A stretch of DNA of 64,000 nt from Bettongia penicillata ogilbyi. Taxonomy: Eukaryota; Chordata; Mammalia; Diprotodontia; Potoroidae. The stretch spans positions 875,501 through 939,500 of the forward strand of contig JAJHZJ010000252.1 in the NCBI GenBank assembly GCA_023548195.1, in the 5' to 3' direction. How positions within the stretch are numbered: position 1 is the stretch's first letter; each line of letters begins with the position of its first letter. Below, in pieces: positions 54,433-64,000 of the stretch. Made by a program: the position numbers and the translations under genes. The notes beneath the pieces were generated by a model that was not told the origin of the DNA, did no database searches, and saw only the letters and a list, made by a program, of their open reading frames with translations.

Positions 54433-55489
54433 AGATACCTACAAATATGCACAAAATGTCAGCATGCAAGATGAACGACTTGGTAGTTGTTGCTTGGGAT
54501 ATGACTAAAGGGATTGACCTTATTCGAAATAAATAGGATATTCAAAGAGTAGAGTATTATTGTGTGTTATTTTATATTAAGAAGATACACTCATGTGAAA
54601 GAACTCCAGGATTTATTGTTAGGAAGCGTGGGAGAAAGCATTTGGATGAAGGTCTGTAAAGGCCAGAAAAGAAGCAAAATATTGTCATGGTATGCTGCAG
54701 ACCGTCTGAGCAAGAAAGAGGAAGCCAATCACAAGCCCAGCAGTGAAGGAGAATACGGGATATTTGGGTTATTGCAACTTTTGAGACATCTGCTGGATAC
54801 AAATATCTACCCAAGGTACAGCAAATAGTAAATGACATGACACTTAATGACAATTTCCTTGTTCAAAAGCATCAAAGGAAACATCTGTTCTACACATGAG
54901 CCTCAATTAAAGGATTTCTAAGGTAAAAAGGAAGGGATCCTTAGGTAGACAATTCCATCGAATTATTAGAGGAAAAAAAGACTAAGTTTGACAGATACTG
55001 TAGAGTTTAGAAGAATAGATTTCCAAGAGTTCAGGGAAAGGATACACACTGGGTGATAGATTAAAATTGTACTGGGAAAATCTGCCCAAGGTGGATGGAA
55101 AGATCTCAAAAATGAAATTTTGAAACACCAAACAATTCTGATAAAAGAGTACAGAGGAAGTTGTTGAAAGAGACCAATGGGAATATACAGGGAACTCATC
55201 AACCAACTTAGATTTTTTAAACTTATGCAGAACATGAAAACAAGGGCAGGTAATGAGAGATGTGAGTAAGTGTGTGGCACAGACATAAGTCTATCAAAAA
55301 ATACTGTTAAGAGTACTAAAGCTCAGAATGAACAGAAGCCAGGGAAATCTAGAGATGACAGAAGAGATGAAATTCTTGTTCATGTAGGGGAAAAGAGGTT
55401 TAAAGAATGGGGCAGGGTCTATTCATGGTAGATTTCTATCTACCATGGTGATTATCACATGATAAAAAGAAGGCAGATCTATTCAGCTC

Positions 55490-55860
55490 TACCAAGAACA
55501 AGATTCTTGGGACTGGAAATGGCAAAAGCTATCACCAAAGACAAGTAGAGGGATAATAAGAAAGTATATCTACCTCCTTTGATGAGTTAAACCTTCTAAG
55601 CTCATGTGAACTAGGATGCTGAGAGGCCTGGCAGCTGTGATTACCGAGCTACCATCAGCGGTCTTTGAAAAATCCTGAAGAGGCGCCACAGGATTGGAGC
55701 GGGGCAGATATTTACTAGGCAAAAAAGGAAGAGAGGAGAGCCTACAAAGTGTAAACCAGTGAGTTTACACAGTTCCAGAGAATATTATCAATAAATGGTT
55801 AGTGACTATCTAGCTTCATTGAGAATAAATCACATTGACCAAGAGGAAAGTCTAGACATT
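55490..55860 (+). mobile_element. CR1/L3 LINE reverse-transcriptase fragment
   Basis: Near 55630-55680 the + strand encodes LAAVITE followed by SAVFEKS, and near 55720-55760 KKGREESLQSVNQ. These fit the CR1/L3 region before and within the reverse transcriptase. Frames are broken. Sequence back to about 54.99 kb may belong to the same element. Confidence 0.55.
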
Positions 55861-57189
55861 TTCTGGGATCCTCATAATCTGTCAAACCTCTCTGAAACAG
55901 AACTTATGTGCCAAAGATGAAGCAACTTCAGCTGATTCCATGGCCTGGGATACCAGGCATCCAAAATAAAGTTAACATTCCATGAGCTAAAACTTAGCTG
56001 TTGCTCACTCAGCTCACTCTCCCACCTCCCTTCACACTGCCAGCAGTAAAACTATACTAGCTACCCACCCCATGGGCCCTGCATTCAGAACGTCCCTTGT
56101 TCCCTTTGCAGTGCCATGGAGATCCAGACTTCGCACTGCAGGTGTTTGCTGAGGCTTCAGCACCCAGCACACTGGGAGCGTTCTGTGCTGTCAAAGATCT
56201 CTGCAGGAGAGCAGAGGCACACGATGTATCTGGGCTTTAAATGGAGCTCAGTAGGACCAGCATGGTGGGGAAATGAAGAACAGAGAAAAAAGGCAGGATC
56301 CCATGTATAGGGAACTATGTGCAACTCTGCCAAGCCTTAGGGGAAAAGCTCAGAGTCCGTCTGGGACCGGTTCTGTTCCCACAAAAGACATTTGGGACAG
56401 AGACCTAGGCAGGTGAACTGCACAGTGAGAAGATCTCAGGAGAAAGACCTTGAGCATAAGCAGCTAAACCATTAACAGCAGAATGAAATATGGCCTCCTG
56501 ATCTAATAAATGAGTTTGGGTGTCTATATAAAAAGTACTATAAAGCAGCAGAAAACTGGATTTGAGAAGGACATGAAACTACAACACATTGTTCTTGAGT
56601 GATTTAAAAGAAAAGTGATAATTATGAAAGCAGAATTTATGGCCTACACAGCAGAAATGATTAGCAGGAAAAAAAGAGCTTGAATCTGTGATGACAAATC
56701 TAACCAAAGAAATTAGAGAGGACAACTGATTAGGGATTCAGATACATAGAAGTGAAGGACAATTTAGAAGAAGAGAAGCTAAAAACAGTAGCATTAAAAG
56801 AAAACATTCTCTATACAAGCAAAATAAATTACTCTCAAAGGTAGAAGAGACAACCTACGGATTATAAGGCTCTCAGAAGAACAAGACACATCAAAAAACT
56901 TGAACAATATAATGCAAAAAAATAATACAAGAAAACTACCCAAAGCTTCTAAACACGGAAAATAAAGTTCCAATTTGAAGAATCTATACAACTCCTTCCA
57001 TTTATAAAGTATTAAAAGCTATTTGTCTACAAAACTGAAAATTTAACACACTCTTGAAGAAAAATGAAAGTGAACAAAACCATAAAGAATTCCCAGGATG
57101 CAACAAAATTATAAGTTATATCAAACATTAGAAGAATAATTGGTTCTAATGAATTGTTTGCAAAATATGGAAGAGTAGACTAGAGAGAA

Positions 57190-57325
57190 AAAGGACACTA
57201 GAGACCAATATCTCTAATGAAAATACTAAATAAAATATTAGCAAAGAGACTGCAGTAACATGTTGAAAAGATTGATCACTGTGCCCCATTTGGATTTGTA
57301 CCAGGAATTCATGGTTTGTTCTGTG
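57190..57325 (+). mobile_element. LINE-1 ORF2 reverse-transcriptase fragment
   Basis: The + strand frame reads RPISLMKILNKILAKRLQ, a stop, then a segment ending FGFVPGIHG. This matches the L1 reverse-transcriptase motif order (PISL, NKILA.R, GF.PG) with a small internal deletion. It is inactive. Confidence 0.75.
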
Positions 57326-57389
57326 TAGGAAAGATGTATGCTTTCAAAAGTATTTGCTACTTTGAGAGGAGATGCAACCCAAAGTAGAT

Positions 57390-57970
57390 GATCAGGTTCT
57401 CCAGGCACCCCATTTTGGAAGACTGTATGGATTGCATCAAACCCCAAGACATTGCCAAGTTTCCTGGATGAGGTCTGTAATCACTCAAAGGATTTTGGTC
57501 TGTCTACCCACCCAGTAAAAACCAAGCAGATAAGGAATGTCTATTCCCCAGATTTCAGTATGGATCTGAATAGTCACTCTCTAGAAATATTTAGAAGTTT
57601 GTGTATGTTGTGTGCATATGGACAATGGGCTGGCTGCCGAATTGAAGAGTGGGTCAGAAGGCTTCAGTGATGTGAAGAACCCTTTTACTGGCCCCTACTT
57701 TAGTGTAACAGCAAAGAGCCACTTTTTCAATATAAACATTGTTGCTTTATGGCAATCATGCCCAGAGTGCTGCTGCTCTGTAGAACTCAAGAGATCTTTA
57801 AGTATCACAATACGACAATGGAAAACTGCATGGTTCGTGTAAATACACCGTGACATGTGACAAGCAAGGAACTCTGAAAAGGAGCAGGAGTAAAAGATGT
57901 CCTCAAAGCAATGTGTGACACAAAGAGAAGACAAGTTGGCCGTGTGGTGAGAGGAAGGGTTGACAGAAAA
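57390..57970 (+). mobile_element. RTE-type LINE fragment
   Basis: After the catalytic palm region the frame reads WIASNPKTLPSFLDEVCNHS and continues KTKQIRNVYSPDFSMDLNS, an RTE pattern (KTK..RN.Y..D). Further on, across frameshifts, comes GAGVKDVLKAMCDTKRRQVG near 57880-57940, the conserved RTE C-terminal block. It directly follows the L1 piece. It is inactive. Confidence 0.7.
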
Positions 57971-58082
57971 TTGTAGTGTTGTGGGTTGGGGGTGGGGGAA
58001 GTGGGCAGAGAGTAGTGTTCAATGCAGTTAAAGGCAACAGTTACTTAGGGGAAAGTCTGATTAAGAACAAATATCAAAGGTC

Positions 58083-58330
58083 TGTGGAGCAGCTAGGTGG
58101 TACAGTGGACAGAGCACCAGGTCTGGAGTCAGGAAGACCTGGTTTCACATCTGGCCTCAGACACTTAGTAACTGTATGACCCCGGGCAAGTCTCTTAATC
58201 CTGTTTACCTCAGTTTCCTCATCTGTAAAGTGAGATGGAGAAGGGAGTGGTGAACCACTCTGGTATCTTTGCCAAGAAAATCCCAAATGGGGTCACAAAG
58301 AGTCAGACCACCCAAACAACGACAACAAAA
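58083..58330 (+). mobile_element. Marsupial tRNA-derived SINE, near full length
   Basis: 'ggagcagctaggtggtacag', 'tggacagagcaccaggtctg', 'gagtcaggaagacctggttt', 'cctcagtttcctcatctgta', 'agatggagaagggagtggtg' and 'caaatggggtcacaaagagt' ending in 'caacgacaacaaaa'. It is one of the best preserved copies. Confidence 0.93.
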
Positions 58331-58683
58331 ATCCGAGCTATGTAGGAAAATTTGATTCAGCTGCATTAGAACAACAAGAGCCATTCCCCAATAGATAAAT
58401 GGTCAAGGGATAGGGACAGGCAGTTCTCAAAAGAAAAAAGACAAATTGACAATAATAATGTGAAAACAGAAGAGAGTGAAATCACTGATAACAAAAGAAA
58501 CGTGAATTAAAACACTGAGGCTCCACCTCACGCGTGTTAGATTAGCAACTCTGGCCCCAAAAGGGAAGACTACAGTTACTGGAAGGACTACGGGAGCATA
58601 GTCACTCCTGGAGTGGTAATTGATCTGTTTGCTTTGTAAGGCACTTTGGTGCTATGACTAAAAAGCTGCCCAAGCAGCATGCT

Positions 58684-58920
58684 ATTGTTTAGTCATTTTC
58701 AGTTGTGTCTGACTCTTCTCCCTTTTAGGGTTTTCTTGGCAAAAATATAGGACTGGTTGGTTATTTCCTTCTGTAGTTCATTTTACAGATGAGGAGACTG
58801 AGGCAAACAGAATTGTGACTTTCCCAGAATCATAGAGCTATTGTCTGAGGTCATATTTGAACTCAGGTCCTCCTGATGCCAGGCCTAGCACTCCATCCAT
58901 TGAACCACTAGCTGCCCCAA
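58684..58920 (-). mobile_element. Marsupial tRNA-derived SINE, reversed
   Basis: On +, 'tgtttagtcattttcagttg', 'tgtctgactcttctccc', 'ttcattttacagatgaggag', 'tttgaactcaggtcctcctg' and 'ccattgaaccactagctgcc' is the complement of the + copy 350 bp upstream. Confidence 0.9.
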
Positions 58921-60474
58921 GCAATATTATTATTATGCATATATCTCAAAAAGATTTAAGAGGGAAAGGACCCATATGAACAAAATGTATTTATAGCAGC
59001 CTTTCTTGTTGTAACATAAAGCTACACACAGTGGGTGCCCATCATTTGGGTAGTACCTGAACAAATATTGGTATCTGGATATAGTATAATATAACAACAG
59101 TGTAAACAGTGATTAAAGGGGTGGATTCAGAGAAACCTTAAAAGAAATAAAAGAAAAACAACTCTGAAAGACTTAAAAATTATGCTCCTTGTAATGATGA
59201 ATCATGACAAAAGAAGGAAGAGAAGGAAGACTTCTTCAGTGCTCATTGTTTACTTTCTGTGGAGGGAACACAGTGTTAAGGGTAGAACATGACTATAAAC
59301 AAGCTAGACGTCCATGCCCATAGCAGTTTACATTACATATAAAGGGCAACTTCTCAGAAAAGTCCTGGAAGTGATAACAGTAAAAAACTGCTCATGGATC
59401 CTGCTGCACATCTCTTGACTGAGGAGTGCTGGAAGTAGAGGGGCAGAATGAACGTGCCTTTTCAAGCCTGGATGATGTGTGCATTTGTTTTGATAATGAC
59501 TAAGGTTATTTGTTATCAGGGAGGACTTTTATTTGAGGGTGGGGTAGAGGTGGGTTGGGTAATGTTATCAGTGAGATTAGAAGGTTAACATTGCTAGTAA
59601 TACCAACAAAAAGAGGAACAAAAGACAGACAAAAGCTTCAACAAAATGTTCTTTCAAAATCACAAAAGCAAAAGGGGAAGAAGGCTCATGAGCACGAAGG
59701 TAGCTGGGGTCGCCATGTTAAATTCAATATAGCCTTTAAATGAAATGAACTAAATACAATAAGACCTTCACAGCGTGCTGAACAATTCTTTTTTCTTTTC
59801 TTTGTGTAAAGAAGTGTTCATGTTTATTGATGTTTGTCAGATTCATGATAAAAAAGACATTTTTTTCTTATGTAAATATAACACGTTTTCAGAGACATGT
59901 AATATCCAAGAGTAAGGAAATTGTGCTGCCCTAGTCACGCCACATGTGGAGTGCTGTGTTTTTTTCCCTGAAAAGCAATTTGTCATAGAAGATAGTCAGG
60001 AAGATCTGAATTCAAATCTTTCCTCAAGTCTTTAGCCATTTTTCAGGATGATAAAGTGACTTGAGATCATGTCATATGAATGTTAATTGAAGGAACTGGA
60101 GTTTTTAACCTAGAGAAGAGAAGCCCTGGAGAGAGGGATTTTCTGCTTTTTGGTAGAGGGGCTGACGTGGAGAGAAAGTGAGCCAATTCTGCTTTGCCCC
60201 AAAGGGTAGAACCAAGGACAGGGGTTGGAATCTGCAAAGAAACACATTTAAACTTGCCCAAAACAGCAGGTGCTCGGGAGACGGCTTCAGGTGGTAGCAA
60301 GTCCTCCCTCACTCAGGATCTGGAAGCAAAAGTTAAATGTAACTATTTGTCAAGCATGTTGGAGGGTGCCCTTTCTGAGCTATAGGCTTGATGATCCAGC
60401 TTCTAAAAAGGCCTTTCTAGCTTTAAATCATGTTATTTTATTCTGTATAATTTATCTGGGTTTCTTTTTTCCTT

Positions 60475-60597
60475 TTGAAACAACTCTATGTTGCTTGAGG
60501 ATGGAGACAGTTTCATTTTTGCCTTTGCATCCCTAGCCCCTGACTAGCAAAATCCTTGAGGCAGATGCCTAAAAAAATGTTAATTGAATTGACTGAC
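60475..60597 (+). mobile_element. L2 LINE 3' tail
   Basis: 'gcttgaggatggagacagtt', 'tgcctttgcatccctagccc' and 'tgttaattgaattgactgac' follow the L2 end loosely. Confidence 0.6.
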
Positions 60598-60705
60598 TTT
60601 GGCGATACTATGTTTCTTTCGTGCATATGTTTTGTTTGTAAGCCTCTACATCAACACCTTAGCAAACTAGCTGGCTAATTTGCTTTAAAATTCCCTCAAG
60701 AGTAT

Positions 60706-60945
60706 GTGCAGTTAGGTGGCAGAGTGGATAAAGTGCTGGGCCTGAAGTCAAGAAGACCTGAGTTCAAATTCGGCCTCAGATACTTACTACTTGTGTGACT
60801 ATGGGCAAGTCACTACATCTGTTTGCCTCAGTTTCCTCATGTATAAAATGGGGGTAATTAAAGCACCTACCATGCTAGGTTTATGAGAACCAAATGAGAT
60901 GATAAATGTGAGGTGCTTAACATAGTACCTGACACATTGTAATTG
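60706..60945 (+). mobile_element. tRNA-derived SINE with MIR-like end
   Basis: 'cagttaggtggcagagtgga', 'taaagtgctgggcctgaagt', 'caagaagacctgagttcaaa', 'tatgggcaagtcactacatc' and 'tcctcatgtataaaatgggg' then 'gaaccaaatgagatgataaa' and 'gtgaggtgcttaacatagta'. The end differs from the long-form tail, so it is a separate subfamily. Confidence 0.88.
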
Positions 60946-61669
60946 TATCTCAGGAGGCTTTTGTTATCCTTTAGAGTTTAGTTTCTCAGAATCCATGGTC
61001 ATGGCAATGTCTAGTTTCCAGGTGTTAGATAAAAACTCCCAGAATAGTTTTAAGGATTCTAGATAGTTATTCCCAGAATGCCAGTGATAGGCAGTCCTAC
61101 TGAGGCTGCTCTGTGAGATATGAAGGTGACATAATTGATATTTATATGCTTGCGCCAAATGACAATATTGCTAAAGTTAATCTGTGAGACTATTGTTGGC
61201 AATATGCCTTCTTTATCCGATGCCCTGTAAAGCAGATGGGCACTCATCAGGGAGGGGGAAACCATGGATAATGCGTAGAGGAATGCATGTACATACCTCA
61301 ACTGGCCCCATTGAGGCATGGGGGGATTTAGGGAAAGCACAAGCTGTGCCTGTCTCAGTTGACCCTATTGAGACCTAGGGGTAGTTATCCCACCTTCTTA
61401 CCTGGCCCTGCAAGAAGGATGCTTAGGGAATGCTGTGGGAGTTATTATCAGCAACCCTTCTGAGAAAACTGGACTACAATAAAGTGGATTATTAACCCCT
61501 CCAAAAGTTTCTGCCTCTCTGACCAGATCAAGAGTGAACCTGGTAGAGTCTGGAGACTGAGAACTCCGGTGCCTACTATGTGTTGTGTGTGAGACGGTGA
61601 TGCGCTGTGATGTCAGTGTTAGCTGCTGTTATCATTGCTGTCATTTATTGTTATTGTAACTGTCATCTC

Positions 61670-61805
61670 ACTGTGTCATCTTGGACACACAAGTCTTTTC
61701 TCCTCTGTGAGCCCCACTTTCCTCATCTATAAAATGCAAGGTTAGCTCTAGAATAATCCTAGATGATATCTAAGTCCCCTTCTATGTCTTAAGTTTCTAT
61801 GATTC
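61670..61805 (+). mobile_element. tRNA-derived SINE, 3' fragment
   Basis: 'ccccactttcctcatctata', 'aaatgcaaggttagctctag' and 'ctaagtccccttctatgtct' then 'tttctatgattct' is the end of a MIR-tailed SINE. Confidence 0.7.
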
Positions 61806-62392
61806 TGTCATTTGATTTCTGTTCCAAATATGTATTCCCTATGAAATACACCTAAATGAACGTGTGCATGGTTTATTAGGATGCCCAAAAAAATGACAGT
61901 TAATGTAGTATGGTCTTCTTCCTTCCTAGGAATTTGTTCTGTGTGATGAAAGTTAATGTTGAATTTTGGAAAATCCTGTAGACTTCCAAGCATAAGAATC
62001 TCCTTCCTCTACCAGGTCTTAGCCATTAGCCAGCTTCCATATCAAAGTCCCTACCCTTCACCTACCTAAGGCCCAGTACATAAGTTGTGCTGCAAAGTGA
62101 CTTATTCATTTCTTTTCATCGTTAAGGACACTTCTCATTCTCCGGTGGGTGATAACAGGAAGTGCTGAAGCAATTATCCCTTTCTACCTAAAAGCTGCAG
62201 TAATTTATAACCAAAACCATTCACTACATATTCTCACCTATATGCATGTAAACATGATTTGTAGAAATCAATGTCAAAAATCAGCTGAAAGTGAAAACGA
62301 TATTGATGTCATAAGAATGATGCCAAAGGCTTGGAAACTTAAGAAAATGTTGAAACAGTTGACTTCATAAAGTGTGCAGACCCTGCTTTTAA

Positions 62393-64000
<1,608 letters not shown>

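Overview
The window is vertebrate nuclear DNA holding an internal part of one gene on the + strand, CASK (calcium/calmodulin-dependent serine protein kinase, a membrane-associated guanylate kinase scaffold). Thirteen coding exons (9448 to 62626) join into one open frame of 1,365 nt, or 455 codons. All have AG acceptors and GT donors and matching intron phases. They correspond to residues 386-840 of the 926-residue human protein as I remember it: end of L27A, L27B, PDZ, a PDZ-SH3 linker, SH3, the HOOK region and most of the guanylate-kinase-like domain. The CaM-kinase domain and first part of L27A lie upstream of the window. The last 86 or so residues lie downstream. From memory, only two residues differ from human (Q397H and D581E).

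The host is most likely a marsupial. The introns carry many copies of a tRNA-derived SINE ending in a tail of the type 'ggggtcacaaagagtcggacac..gaacaacaac', and a shorter A-tailed relative, both of which I associate with marsupials. They also carry L2, CR1/L3, RTE and old L1 debris. I cannot name the species. CASK is X-linked in placentals, but its region (human Xp11.4) belongs to the block added to the placental X, so in a marsupial this locus should be autosomal.

Layout: 1-9447 intron with L2/MIR/SINE fragments; 9448-12494 two L27 exons; 12495-22163 a large intron with a 3.35-kb minus-strand endogenous retrovirus (RNase H, integrase, dUTPase remnants) inserted in a MIR and a related LTR-like block near 21 kb; 22164-34706 L27B/PDZ exons, with a long L2 at 23-25.5 kb and a minus-strand L2 at 30.4-32.2 kb; 34638-38667 three small phase-0 exons (69, 69, 36 nt) ending the PDZ and forming the linker; 40924-43662 SH3 and HOOK exons; 43663-52740 intron with a 1.4-kb CR1/L3 relic; 52741-53002 two 81-nt exons separated by a 100-nt intron; 53003-62423 intron with CR1/L3, L1 and RTE relics and an inverted SINE pair; 62424-62626 a GK exon.

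No second protein-coding gene, promoter, CpG island, tRNA or rRNA gene was recognised. The main oddities are the retrovirus with an internally inverted 5' LTR and a dUTPase after integrase, opposed SINEs flanking CASK exons, and the run of frame-preserving small exons. All family assignments come from reading the sequence and memory; no database search was made.
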